This document shows, in pieces, positions 11,721 to 22,568 of a stretch of DNA of 64,000 bases. A program made the translations under genes and the position numbers. Position 1 is the stretch's first letter; the number at the start of each line of letters is the position of its first letter. The stretch lies in NCBI GenBank assembly GCA_014529385.2, contig CM043968.1, forward strand, positions 5,657,001 through 5,721,000. Direction: 5' to 3'. This DNA is from Adiantum capillus-veneris. Taxonomy: Eukaryota; Streptophyta; Polypodiopsida; Polypodiales; Pteridaceae. The notes under the pieces were generated by a model, which saw only the letters and a program-made list of their open reading frames with translations, had not been told where the DNA came from and did no database searches.

Positions 11721-13020
11721 TTATTGACTTATCAATTTAATATTGGTTGCTGTAGAGTTAGAGTGATCTACTCCAGCAAACATGAACACATAGCCAGATG
11801 TGGATCTTCTATGATCCACGCAACCTGCATAATCCGAATCCGTGTAACTTACAATAGATGCATCACTGTTTTCGAAGCATAAACACTTGCTAGTTGTACC
11901 TTTCAAATATCTGAGGATTTTCTTTACTTCTTCTCGATGCTTCTTGCCAGGGGTTTGCCATGTACCTACTAATCACTCCCACTGCATGTGCAATGTCTGG
12001 TCTTGTGGCTAACATAGCGTACATCAAACTGCCAGCTCCTGAAGAATATGGCACTTTCACCATTTCCTCCTTCTCAGCCACTATTTTAGGAGAATCTTCC
12101 TTGCTACGTTTGGAGTATGCTTGCATTGGGGTACTCATTGACTTCCCCCCTTGCATACTAAAATGTTGCAAGACGTTGTGGATGTAATTTTCTTGAGATA
12201 ATTCAAGAATTCCATGTTGCCTACCTCTCTTGATTTGCATACCAAGAAAGTGATTGGCATTTCCCAAATCCTTCATGGACAACTCAGAGTGCTTAGCATC
12301 TTTTTCAATTGATTGATCTCATCAAATGATTTGCCTGCAATAAGCATATCATCTACATACAAGATCAAGATGATTAAAGAACCATCATTCAATCTTTTTG
12401 TGTATAAGCAGTGATCCTCTTGACTTCTTTTGTAACCTTGAAACTGCATGAAATTGTCGAATTTTTTATACCACTGCCTTGAACCTTGCTTGAGGCCATA
12501 GAGTGCCTTTTTAAGTCTACAAACCAACTCTGCCCTTGTTGGATTTTGGGTTTCACATACGAAGCCCTCTGGTTGTTTCATGTAGATATCTTCATCTAGA
12601 TCCCCGTGAAGAAAAGTTGTGTTCACATCCATTTGGACAAGTTCCATGACCTGGATAGCAACCAAGCCAAGCACAATGCAAAGTGTAGTCATCTTGACTA
12701 CTGGAGGAGAAAATCTCATTGAAATCCACACCTTTTTGCTGCTTGAAACCCTTGGCAACTAGACGAGCGTTGTACCTAGGCTCGAGATCTTCCACTGTAT
12801 ACTTCTTCTTGTATACCTTTGGTAATTCAACCAAATCCCATGTTTCATTTACCACAATAGAATTGTATTCTAATTGCGTAGCCTGCTCCCACTCAACGCT
12901 ATCTTCCATTTGTATAGCTTCTTTGTAGGAAGTTGGCTCTCCATTGTCAGTGACCAAAATGTGTTGTATATACGGCTCAAACCGCTCAGGTGCACGTGAT
13001 ACTCTTATAGAGCGTCTCAT
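11721..13020 (-). pseudogene. copia D reverse transcriptase and start of RNase H
   Basis: From 13020 downward the minus strand shows the RT entry LVAKGFKQQKGVDFNEIFS, then after a frameshift near 12710 VDVNTTFLHGDLDEDIYM-type sequence (with M for V). This is followed by LVCRLKKALYGLKQGSRQWY and the catalytic ILYVDDMLIAG with both Asp residues intact. MSMKDLGNANHFLGMQI and TRPDIAHAVGVISRYMANP follow. RNase H begins with SYTDSDYAGCVDHRRSTSGY and degenerates near 11740. The motifs are those of the Tork lineage. Frames change near 12710, 12280 and 11900. The left edge of element D is here. Confidence 0.8.
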
Positions 13021-14062
13021 TGTCTGACTGTTGGACTTTGCTTCTCCAGAGAAATAGTAGTATCTTGCACTTGAGGATTAGGTGCAACACTACTGAACTG
13101 AGTTGGTTCAGAGGCTACATCCTCAAAACAAACACGTTTGTACTCAACTTTTTTGATGGGCTTCTTCTGCATTTTTGAATTATTAAAAATCACGCGTGAT
13201 CTACGAATTACTTTGTTGGATTCTAGGTGTCAGAGACAATAGCCCATCTCTCCATTTTCACCATAGCTGATAAAAATTAATTTGTGTGACCCGGAACCTA
13301 ACTTGCGACGAAGTTCTTTGGGCACATGTGCATATGTCTCACATCCAAATACAAGTAAATGCTCATAGCTTGGTGTTTTGCCCATCCATAATTCCTTTGG
13401 AATTTTGAAATTCAAAGGAGAACTAGGTGACCTATTGATGATGTACACTGTTGTCAAGACAGCATCCCCCCAAAACTCTGGAGTAAGCTTCACCATAGAC
13501 ATCATAGAGATAACTCGTTCTTGAATTGTGCGATTCATTCTTTCAGCTATCCAATTTTGTGCAGGTGTGTATGGAGCAGTAAACTGCCGACGAATGCCTC
13601 TTCTATTGCAAAAATCCTTGAACTCTGTGGAGACGTATTCTCCACCATTGTCCGTGTGAAAAGCTTTGAGCTTTTTTCTTGATTGGTTCTCAACCATGGC
13701 AAGGAATTTTTGAAATGTAGAAAAGACCTCTTCCTTACGCTTAAGGAGATACACCCGCACCTTTCTGGTAGAATCATCTATGAACGTGAGAAAGTAGTTT
13801 GCCCCCCCTAGAGTTTTATGCGGCATTGGACCACACAAATCACTGTGCACAAAGTCTAGGGGTTCGCTTAGTTTCTTGTTCAATGGCGAAGATGTCAACT
13901 TAGTTTGTTTACCGTATAGACAATGCTCACACAATGGAAAGTCCGTGTAATCTAACACAGGTAAGTAGCCAAAACACTGAAGTGTTTTCATTCCCTTTTG
14001 GCTAATATATCCTAGCCGGCTATGCCACAACTCAATAGACGGCAGCTCGGCAACATAGATAG
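13021..14062 (-). pseudogene. copia D GAG-pre-integrase and integrase
   Basis: The frame from the hAT junction runs into WHSRLGYISQKGMK with the CEHCLYGK pair of the pre-integrase zinc-binding domain. The integrase core has all three catalytic residues in context: Asp in HSDLCGP, Asp in HTDNGGEY and Glu in AERMNRT. The otherwise conserved PxQNGVAER motif reads PAQNWIAER. The core continues to FWGDAV, NRSPSSPLNF and the VFGCETYAHVP region. The segment 13021-13229 is a Ser/Pro-rich linker to RT with a stop at its end. The integrase open frame of about 266 codons is one of the best preserved in the nest. Confidence 0.82.
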
Positions 14063-14063
14063 A

Positions 14064-14071
14064 GTGTTCAT
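14064..14071. repeat. target-site duplication of hAT A, left copy (GTGTTCAT)
   Basis: GTGTTCAT immediately precedes the left terminus CAGGTATTT and recurs at 22212-22219 right after the other terminus. Eight bases is the hallmark length for hAT insertions. Confidence 0.88.
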
Positions 14072-14340
14072 CAGGTATTTAAAATTTACGTAATTACAAC
14101 AATTTTTGTGTGATCACAAGGTCTTATTGACACATTTACATGATTACATTAAACATAATCACACAAAATCCGGTTAAGGGAGACCTGCAGACCCACTAAA
14201 TTCCCGCCGGGATTTTCAGTTTCCTCAGCAGGCCCGCCGAGATTTTTCTTTTTCCCTGTGGGCCCGCCAAGAATACTAAAAAGCCCGGCGGGCTCGCAGA
14301 ATTATATATGTGCGGGCTTTATTGGGCCCGCTAGGTGTTA
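14072..14340 (+). repeat. hAT A left terminal region
   Basis: Starts CAGGTATTTAAAATTTACG. The block GTGATCACAAGGTCTTATTG is shared exactly with copy B. It is followed by TCCGGTTAA and by repeated GC-rich motifs (CCCGCCGGGATTTTC, GGCCCGCCGAG, CCCGGCGGGCTC). The right end of A and the end of B carry the same arrangement: GTGATCAC, then CCGGTTA, then CCCG(A/C)CGGG motifs. The termini are long but diverged. Confidence 0.75.
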
Positions 14341-14357
14341 TTTGTTGCTTTAATATT

Positions 14358-14362
<5 letters not shown>

Positions 14363-14432
<70 letters not shown>
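14363..14432. repeat. (GA)n microsatellite in hAT A
   Basis: About 70 bp of GA just inside the GC-rich terminal motifs. Copy B has a CT/CA tract at the equivalent place (33168-33241). Confidence 0.97.
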
Positions 14433-14434
<2 letters not shown>

Positions 14435-14680
14435 CATCGACCACCTTTGCAGGTACATCAAGAGGAGAGAGGAGAGAGGAGAGAGGAAGAGAGAGGGTCG
14501 TGTGGGAGCGTGCTCTGCGTGGCAGTGCGCGGCAGCAGCAGAGTACCTGACCACACAATCCGGGTATGTGTTGTGTGTGTGTATGCGTTGTGTGGTAGCG
14601 TGCCTTTTGTCATATTGCATGGCAGTAATAAGGTACCTTACCACACAATGGTAGTGTGTGTATAAGCTGTTCTACGAAAA

Positions 14681-15101
14681 AATGCTTATCACGGGGGCAT
14701 CACCTCGGTGACGCGGGGAAGATGGTCTCCTTGTGGTAAGTATTGGCTTACTGTCTGGGTACTACGTCAGTAATGCGGCGAATCTAGTATCCTTATGGTA
14801 AGTGAACTTCCCTTCCCCTTACCCAAAAAACATATGGGCATTGATCGATAATGCAGCTATATGATGTTCGTATGCAAGCTATTGTTTCTCCTTAGATTCA
14901 GGCAGCACTCGATCGCTAACGCGGCTAATAGAGTGTCATTTGTTAGAAGCATCTGTTTTTGCATAAATGTGGCATTCAGGTCATTAACCCGGCTATACGA
15001 ACGTCATATAATTTATATGTGCATGTGCAGTTAATTTTTTAACTATTAAAAATATGAAATACTTGGTTGGTAACGTAGCTGTGAAGAGTATTTCATATAC
15101 A
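14681..15101 (+). repeat. six subterminal hairpins of hAT A
   Basis: Six imperfect inverted repeats, roughly 75 bp apart, lie at about 14681-14741, 14745-14803, 14831-14879, 14896-14945, 14963-15012 and 15053-15101. Each has a unique stem (for example ATGAAATACT with AGTATTTCAT in the last). Each loop carries a variant of TCGGTAACGCGGCTA: TCGGTGACGCGG, TCAGTAATGCGG, TCGATAATGCAG, TCGCTAACGCGG, TCATTAACCCGG and TTGGTAACGTAG. Copy B contains the same six in the same order. Subterminal motifs of hAT elements are known transposase-binding sites; the hairpin form with a common loop motif is what I see here. Confidence 0.75.
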
Positions 15102-15169
15102 AAATGTATGAATTGTTTGATTTTGTTGTTTCTAACTAATCATATTCAAAAGAATACTTTATTCATCAA

Positions 15170-15470
15170 TCGTCGCTATTTTAAATGCTCCACTTATATA
15201 AATTATATGTAAAAAAGTATTTGCACACAAATTGCATGTTAGATATTCTTTTTTTATCTTGTTAAAGAACTCTCAAGCATTATCGCTATTTTTAATGCTT
15301 CATTTACATAAATTCTTTGTATAAAGTTTAAATACACACAATTTGCATGTTGAATACTATTTTTTATCTTTTTAACGAGCATCAATTATCATTGCTTTTT
15401 TTATTGCTACATTTACATAAATTCTATGTAAAAAAGTGTGTTTAACACAATTTGCTAGTCCAATTTGTAT
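15170..15470 (+). repeat. three AT-rich tandem repeats, about 110 bp each
   Basis: Three diverged copies with starts near 15174, 15284 and 15392 share blocks such as ATCGCTATTTTTAATGCT, CATTTACATAAATTCT and ACACAATTTGCATGTT. They lie between the hairpin array and the first cargo gene. Part of the array is also seen in copy B near 32160-32430. Confidence 0.65.
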
Positions 15471-15818
15471 ACTTCCAATGTTTTAAATGTTTTTGAAGGT
15501 TTTTAGTCGGTGTGTGCTTTGTTTGAATTAGTATGTGCGCATGGAGAAAAATATAAGTTAAAAATTCAATATATTTTGAAATGTGACAGACTATTAACAA
15601 GTATAAACCACTTGTTTGATCTGCATTTTACACGTGTAACAAATTGCAATTTTAAATTTTTTTCAATTTTTTTCAATTTTTTTCAATATTTTCTTGCACA
15701 TTTCTTAAAGTCTTCAAGTGATGGTTAAGGGTTTGCATGAAATAGTGTGAGAGTGTTAGTATCATTCGCAACCATGAATTTGTATTTGATATGCTCTTTT
15801 TTATTGTCCAGTGCAAAT

Positions 15819-17330
15819 ATGACGCTAGATCAAAAGAAAAGTATTATGCATGCCATTCGTAAAGAATGTATTTTGGCAATCTCATCATGTATAGATGATC
15901 ACCTACAGTAGATTAGTGAAAGCGATGTCTACATCAAACACCTCATTAGCGCTATATGGGAGAACACAGAGCACAGGTTGCGACTTGAAGGCCAATACGA
16001 GTTGTTGATTCCAGCAGGGATTTGAGAATTTGACCCCCACTACAAGTTTAGAACAGTGTTGGGCAATATGAAAATATGTTGCAGACATTTAAAGGAAGAT
16101 ATCCCACCTACCTGTGACATGTCAAAATTAGAGCTCTGGGATAAATTGTGGGAAGAACAGAAGGTAAAGATGAAGCGTGTGAAATCATAGGACCAAGCAA
16201 CCTTACCCAAGAGATCGAAGAAGGCCCAAGATGTGCAAGCAGCTTTGGGAGGTCGATCCGATGCCAACGACACCGGCACAATCATGTGTTGGCTTTGAAT
16301 GCAAAGTGCACTCATCTTGTCGGCATCCCTCACAAAGCCTTGGTAGAAGGTATGAGGAATGAAGCAGGCTCCTTCGGTGTGTGCACATAGTAGACCATCA
16401 AAGGCATCTCATTTTTTCCATACCACATTACATATGTGGGAAAATGTTACAAGGGAGGGAGTGAGGCAGAATTTAACAGCTTTCAGACAGAGCAAGGAAT
16501 GCAAACGCTTCACCCCTCCATTGTAAAGTGCATTGGGTTTACTCCCGAAGCTCCTTGGATCACAATATTCCCATACTACAATGGGGGTATCGTGGGTGAC
16601 ATGATGTGCCGCTTACCATTCGCTCATGGATTGTTCAGATGACACATGCACAGGCTACAACACGGCTGGAGGTCATTGCATGTAGCAAATCTTCCTGTAA
16701 GCGAGATAGACACGGTGCGGATCAAAGCAGTGATCAAGAAAATGCCAGCGATTTGTAACGCCCTAATCGACGGTGTTGCGGATGCCCACTCGATCGGTAT
16801 AGTGCACAATGATCTGCACCCATTCAACATAATGTTGGACTTCACTCGCGCCAATAAACCTCACATCGGCATCATTGATTGGGGTATGATGCTGAGAACA
16901 CCACCTAAGCACGCAGCAATTAATTATCTGCATCCAAGCGCACAGTCAGACTCTAGTGTTGGATGCACAGAGAGCAGAGAATGCCGAGATGGCTAAGCAA
17001 TCGTGGATTGCTCCCAAACTATACGATCCATGGTGCGCATATGCATACACAAAAGCGAGAAACATTTATGCATTGGGCTACCTATTCAACATGCTGGCAG
17101 ATTTTTGGAGTGCAGCCAAAATAGTTTATTTTCCAGAAGAAGTTTTTCACCACCCGAACGAAGATGTTATGGGCTATTTGAATTAAAGTAGATTGTTGGA
17201 TGAAGTTAAAAGAGTGGGAACAAAGAGTAAATGCTTCTGACGTGTTGATATTTTTCAAAGAACATTTAAAAACATACCCTAACCCTATCCAACGTCCCCT
17301 TGTTGAACTTGCACCATCATTTTATCCGAT
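15819..17330 (+). pseudogene. hAT A cargo gene 1: protein kinase-like
   Basis: The frame from ATG 15819 first encodes a helical N-terminal region of about 130 codons that I do not recognise. It then encodes a kinase-like domain (about 16400-17186). Visible kinase elements are the helix-C/strand-4 region FQTEQGMQTLHPSIVKCIGF, a hinge/helix-D region YYNGGIVGDMM, the catalytic loop HNDLHPFNIML (for HRDLKPxN), IIDWG in place of DFG, WIAPKLYD for the APE region, and ARNIYALGYLFNML for helix F. The loop Asp and Asn and the IDWG Asp are kept, so the ancestor was plausibly active; HxDLHPxNI with IDWG resembles atypical kinases. In-frame stops lie near 15909, 16023, 16189, 16389 and 16639, with frame changes near 16290 and 16950. 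Copy B has Cys-Thr-Leu-Tyr and Lys where A has the stops at about 16389 and 16639, and a Gln codon for the stop at 16189. Confidence 0.65.
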
Positions 17331-17656
17331 TTAAATATTTTTATGATATACATATGTCTTATCCAAGGTATTCTATTTTTTATTGAAGTGTATTATCTGG
17401 TTTGAAGTGGTTCACCTAATTGAGTCAATTATCTTTAGTCATTTCAAACTTGTCATTTAATTGTCAGTATTTCAAATTTGTCTTGTGGTTCAATTAGTCG
17501 CATTTGTTGTGGTTTGATTTACTGGATTCTGTGGTCTTTTGTAGTGAACGAGAAGTTGCTATATTCTGCATCTGTGAGACTGTTGAATCGTGAGAATATA
17601 TATTTGCCAATGATATTGAATATTTGTCTATCTGTTGATTGCAGCTCTAAGAGAAA

Positions 17657-18687
17657 ATGGCCGATGAAGAACAAGATATTGGCACCCAATCACTGCCCGA
17701 TGATCAACAACAAGCGGCTGTTAATTCCTTTCAGCGCATGAAGTCTCTGGCACACGGCATGTCGGCACAACAAGCAACGCATACTACTTGACGACTCTCA
17801 AAATGCGCAAATCCAAACCACATGCAAAAAAGATCAATTAAGAAGTGACAAAGGACATGATCAAGACAATATGGCCATGTGAGGACGTAGAGATCAAGAA
17901 AGGAAGGTGGAAGGTTTCAAAGTGCAACCATGATGCGATCAAAGAAAACTTTGAGAGGATTTATTTGGAGATTTATGGCCATCCCCTGCACAATGAAGAT
18001 TGTGCGCTATATTTTGCAAAAATGTTATATGTTCACTTTGTGCAATAGCGACCAGTAGACTTCTTGTCAAAGGAGACAACTATTTCCACTCATGATTTAA
18101 GGGAGAGTTGTGTTACTTTCATCCGAGATGAGCTGGCATTCATAGTGGAAGGCACCGACCTACAGTTAACGAGAGAGAAGGATATTTACACAACACAGTT
18201 GGCAGAGAAAGATGCAGAAATAACACGGCTTTCTATAGCCACCCAGACACCCCAACGCTCACAAGTCCGGATGGATAAAAGCATTCACCGCTTAAGCCAG
18301 GACGTTCAAAATCTGACATAGTGAGTGAATCCAACACCTATACAAGGGACACACATCAGCCACCTTGTCATGCATCCAGATTTGGTCCCCTTGTCTACTT
18401 CAGATACATCCTCATCTTCCCAATGTCCAGTTTGCTACAAGAATTTTGATGGATGGAGTGGATATTATACATTGACATGTGGTTATTATTATCACTTAGT
18501 TTGTTTTATTTGTTTAATGCAAAATAGTAGTCTATGTGCAATCTGTTCACAAGATATTCCACAAGGAATATACATTATGTTTGGCATGGAAAACGAGTAT
18601 AAATTCAAGCAAGCCCTCCAAGATACCCCTAGCACAATTAGAAATCTGTTTGATGAGAAGGATGCTACTTCAGGGCAACACAATTGA
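17657..18687 (+). pseudogene. hAT A cargo gene 2: unknown domain plus RING-like end
   Basis: Starts at ATG 17657 (MADEEQDIGTQS), followed by Gln-rich sequence. From 17845 another frame is open with TKDMIKTIWPCEDVEIKKG and GHPLHNEDCALYFAKMLYVH, a domain I do not recognise. After a TAG at 18046 the same frame continues into a charged, coiled-coil-like segment (18064-18321). After TAG TGA it continues again into a Cys/His motif at 18421-18580: CPVC, a single Cys, H, CFIC and CAIC. This spacing is close to a RING finger, which usually binds E2 enzymes in ubiquitin transfer. Copy B preserves the frame on both sides of the first TAG and keeps both TAG positions. The 3' end faces the transposase gene about 290 bp away. 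Confidence 0.5.
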
Positions 18688-18978
18688 GATCGACAAACTA
18701 TGTACTATCGCAAATATGAAGCATTGTAATTACTCAAAACACATTTGAATACAAGGTCTTTTACAATGGTTTTTGACATTAACTTGTTCTACTCTCAAGC
18801 TATATTGAATTCATTGAGTTGTTCTCTGGTTCTAAGTCTGAGTGTTGTGGTTCTCTTGTAATTCAACCTCCACATCTATTATCAAATTGTCTTCTATTTC
18901 GTCTACACTGCATTGAGATACACCAACATTGAACTCTTCTTCATCTTCGTTTTGACAATCATACAACCAGGTTGGTAT

Positions 18979-20980
18979 TTACTCCTCGTAGCCAGCACTT
19001 TTGATGTGGTTCAATATCTTTTTGTTGCAAAACATATACACTAATTTTTTGGCTTTGTCTGCTAATAGTCTGTTGTGAATAGTGCTATGAACATACTTAT
19101 ACATGCTCCACTTTCTCTTTAAACTTGAGTTTGCTGCATATTGTGCAAGTACTTTCATTGCAAGGGGACGTAAGGTAGAGTAATGCTCTCCACCATTCAT
19201 CATCCACCACTTCCATGCAGGTTGCTCTTTTGCCATTACCTGTACAAAATCATTCGCAAAAGGACGTTCTTTTAATCTAAATGCACTCATTTCTTTGATG
19301 CAATCAATTCGTTCCTGAATGCTAGAGTAGAACGTGTTGACCACATGATAGAAATCACTTACCACCTCTATATTAGACATCAAATCTAAATTCCAATACT
19401 CTAGATCGAGCATGTAAGCAACACACTATGGAGTGGACTATGAGCGCTCTTCCACCTTGCATGAAAATACTTAGCCAAAATTTTTCGCTATTTGCCAAAA
19501 ATGGTAATTGCCACTCCTTCTCTACTACAAACTCTTTCAGCTCTTCGGGATTTTCAAGACTCTGTTGAACTGTTCACCATGTCATCCGCACTTTGTCCAA
19601 GTTTGGCGCCCTTTGATCAAGATTGCGGATCGTGAACATAACGGGCATCATTACATGGTATGCATCCATTACACTCCTCCACCAAGCAACTTTATTTACA
19701 TTGCCAAGTAGACATGTAATTTTATCTTTCACTGTTTCTTTCTGCTCAAGTTGCCATTCATCAAAGGCTACACATTTGAACGTGTCAATCACAGTGCATT
19801 TATTACGGAGAAGTGATTCCAAGGTATAAAAGTGTGTGCAAAACCGAGTTTCAGTAGGAAGTTTCAACATCACTGACATGCGTATTCTATACAAATCGAG
19901 CACTCTTTGTCGTTTCAAGATAAATTTCACAACCTGACGTGCTGTATCAATTATTTTGGTAAACCATGTGGTTTCTTTGCTAGTGTACCAATCTTTTAGC
20001 ACCAAGTTTAAGCTGTGCGTATTACAACCATTGGCAAAAATGTGTGGAAAGCACTTCTTTATTGCATTGTCCATGACTACTTGAACGACACATTCAGCAC
20101 CAATTTCTTTAATTGCATTTATCAAGACCTCAAAAATGTATTTGCCACTTTTAATTGCACCAGAACTATCAATCACCTTTATAAACATTTGTCTCCTTGG
20201 ACAAACCAACATTACATTGATCAGAGGTCTTCTTGAACATTTGACCAGCCATCACTCACAATCGTACATCCTGAAAGCGAAAATATTCCCAAGTATTATT
20301 TTGCCAACACGCTCTTTGACTTCGATGTTACATTTGTTCAAGAAAACATTTCTTATTGTGTGATAAGAAGGAGTTGAAAATCCTGGACCAAACTCACCGA
20401 TTTTCTTCCAAGCAGCCTTCCAATGATTGCTGTCTACCATGACCAAAGCACTTCCAATAAAGAATATTGCTTTGGTGAGTGTAGTTTTTACTTCTTCTAG
20501 AGACTGCACTCGAAAGCTTTGATGTAATGATTTTTGATGTATTTGACTAAGTACACCTTCATTGTGACGTTTAAAAGGAACACTATCTGGAATACCTTTC
20601 CTTACGCAGGTTGTTCTCTAAGGTGAGTTGGCGTCACTACAGGATCTGCGGAGTTAGTATTTGGCTCTGGGAACTCTTGATTTGAAGCCAAAGAGCTATA
20701 TATTTGTTGTCTCTTGCCACCCTTTTTGACGAGCTCTTCTCTCAAACGCTTTGCAATTTGCAGGTACTTGAGGATGTTCACATTTTTTACAACTCTTTTT
20801 AGCGCTACCCAGAAAATGATCCCTAATACGTAGTGCACCATCTAATTTTGTTGTGTGACAAAATTTACATTGCCACTCCATATATCGGTCGCATATGTTG
20901 TGAGCATAATCCCACTCTTTGCCAGGATCTTTTTTATTCTTTGGCTTCTTTATATCACTTGTGCCCACATTTTGCTCCAT
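18979..20980 (-). pseudogene. hAT transposase (BED finger, DUF659, dimerisation domain)
   Basis: ATG at 20980. The first about 95 codons hold a BED zinc finger: WQCKFC, then RIRDHFLG and CKKCEHPQVP. After frame changes the DUF659 region reads AAWKKIGEFGPGFSTPSYH, then GCTIVSDGWSNVQ near 20260, whose Asp is the first catalytic residue of hAT enzymes. VIDSSGAIKSGKYI, QVVMDNAIKK with the second catalytic Asp, NTHSLNLVLKD and ETRFCTHFYTLESLL follow. The C-terminus (19413-18979) shows AWKWWMMNGGEHYSTLRPLA and RKWSMYKYVHSTIHNRLL, the hAT dimerisation domain. All domains of a full-length hAT transposase are present, but several frameshifts (near 20740, 20560, 20240, 19570 and 19430) disable it. It is transcribed opposite to the cargo genes. 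Confidence 0.82.
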
Positions 20981-21940
20981 TGCTTTTAAACTAAAACTGA
21001 AGACAAAAGAACCAGATGTTCAGTTTTTGAAACATTTTTCTTATTTTCAATACATATTAAAATTTAAAAACCATTCAATATGAAAGTAACCATGATGCAC
21101 AATATGAGATTTCAATGCACGCTAGAAAATCCACATATCGATCACCTATATTATGAGCAACCATACACATTGCAATGTAGTCTATGCATAGCATAATAAC
21201 TATAACAATGTTATGAATCTCTCTACGCAATTATTATTTAAATGATTATTTATATGTCCACTTTGATTTGCAAACAATAAGACACATGTAATTTCAATTG
21301 CTACAAAAAAACAAACGAAAGCAATAAAATATATGATTGGTCATTTCATGCACTAATAATCTATTGTAATACATAATTCACTCTCTGTATAAGCCAATGC
21401 ATGAACTAATGCAAATAAATCTTCAATATAATCACTCAATTGAGGACTACTTGTACCCAATGAAGGATTGTAGCCCACCCATGCAACCAATTCAATATAT
21501 AAAAGCTATTTTAACCCAATTAAGGATTATAGCTCTTATATTGTGGAGTGACAAGTGTAAATCAACTTAAATGCAAGACTTCAAGGATATTTATATGTCC
21601 AGTACACTAGTATAGGACATCCGACCCTTGACTATCGACTCGTCATTTACATATGCTCATCTTCTAAAACCAATTACAGTCCTCATTTGGACCAATGGCT
21701 TCTTCGCAATGAGCATGGCCTCCAAGTTTTCACTTGTTTTGGTTTTGTGCCTTTATGTCGGTAAATGAATTTAAAAAATTTAGAAGTGGTTATCAAATTA
21801 AGAATCACGTTCGGCCCAAAAAAAGGACCTGTGACTCTGTAACCTTAGGTCAATTCACAAGGAGATGACTATACTTGGCACTCGGATACACTCCCCAAGA
21901 ATTTGCCTAGCTAAAAGACCGCGGTTAGCACATTGTTTAC
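20981..21940. other. no gene; upstream region of the hAT transposase
   Basis: AT-rich, no coding signal. It should contain the minus-strand promoter of the transposase, but I see no diagnostic motif. A short block repeats loosely: AAGGATTGTAGCCC at 21463 and AAGGATTATAGCTC at 21521. Confidence 0.4.
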
Positions 21941-22211
21941 TATATATAATTATTCCTGCTAGGCTTTTTCATTTTCCCGACGGACCCACCGGGCTATTAC
22001 ATATACCCGACGGGCTTGCCGAAAAAATAGAAGAGCCTCGCGGACCCTGCAGGGAAAAATGGAAAACCCGGAGGGCTAACCGGCTCTATAGGTCTTTACA
22101 GGTCATAATCAAAGTCACGTTAACAATTAACGTGATCACGTGATTTTTTTGTATAAATACTAAAGTTATTGACGTAATCACCCGGTCGTGATTACGTTTA
22201 TGAAATCCCTA
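21940..22211 (-). repeat. hAT A right terminal region
   Basis: Read inward from 22211 the end begins TAGGGATTTCATAAACGTAA, then GTGATCACG, AGCCGGTTAGCCC and GC-rich motifs (CCCGTCGGG, CCCGGTGGG). This mirrors the left end in order, although nucleotide identity is modest. The hairpin array of the left end is not present here. Confidence 0.7.
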
Positions 22212-22219
22212 GTGTTCAT
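22212..22219. repeat. target-site duplication of hAT A, right copy
   Basis: GTGTTCAT directly after the right terminus, identical to 14064-14071. Confidence 0.88.
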
Positions 22220-22568
22220 CGACACTCGAAACAAACATAGAGTACATGGATCCGTTTTTACGACCTTTCATCATGATAAGGTTGTTCTTGCGGATCATCC
22301 AAGAACGATTACCAAAAACTATAGCATAGCCAAGATCATCCAATTGCCCTATAGAAAGCAAGCTCTTTGTAAGCTTGAGCACATGTCTGACATTCTGCAA
22401 CACAAAAGTAGTGCCATTATGCATATGAAGTTTCACATCACCAATGCCAATAATGTCAAGCTCATAGGAATCACCAAGCTTGACTATGCCATACATGGAT
22501 GCATAAGAGAAAAACCACTCTCTATGCGGTGTGACATGAAAACTTGCACCAGAATCAAGAATCCAATT
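22212..22568 (-). pseudogene. copia D protease and pre-integrase start
   Basis: A TAG at about 22568 separates this part from gag. Then NWILDSGASFHVTPHREW gives an intact retropepsin active site (DSGA), followed by the usual VKLGDSYELDIIGIGDVKL and VRHVLKLTKSLLSIGQLDD motifs. The frame reaches the hAT duplication and, once the insert is taken out, continues in phase into the pre-integrase domain that ends at 14062. Confidence 0.78.

Larger units (their letters stand above)
14072..22211 (+). mobile_element. hAT transposon copy A with cargo genes, 8.1 kb
   Basis: Termini are CAGGTATTT at the left and the complement of TAGGGATTT at the right, the YAGGK start typical of hAT elements, flanked by the 8-bp duplication GTGTTCAT. 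Inside, left to right: GC-rich terminal motifs, a GA tract, six subterminal hairpins, AT-rich tandem repeats, a kinase-like gene (+), a gene ending in a RING-like motif (+), and a BED/DUF659/hAT-dimerisation transposase (-) that converges on it. The element sits in the copia D pol frame and disrupts it cleanly. A related copy (B) at 29.1-33.5 kb has the same left half in inverse orientation. All three genes carry stops or frameshifts, so this copy is no longer autonomous. Confidence 0.85.

Noticed and set aside
14310-14665. Long open frames through the GA tract on both strands
   Set aside because: They exist only because a dinucleotide repeat has no stops. The same holds at 10440-10789, 33085-33263, 34791-35218, 36656-37043 and 58095-58376.
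16148-16390. Minus- and plus-strand small frames overlapping the kinase-like gene
   Set aside because: They are shadows of the cargo gene frame, which is supported by its homology to copy B.
15905-18321. U-to-C RNA editing as an explanation for the shared stops
   Set aside because: Such editing is known from organelle transcripts of some plants, not from nuclear transposons; simple decay is enough.
14063-22220. A 10-bp duplication (AGTGTTCATC) and hence a Mutator-like element
   Set aside because: The identical bases allow a 10-bp reading, but CAGG/TAGG ends with 8 bp and the DUF659/hAT transposase inside favour hAT.
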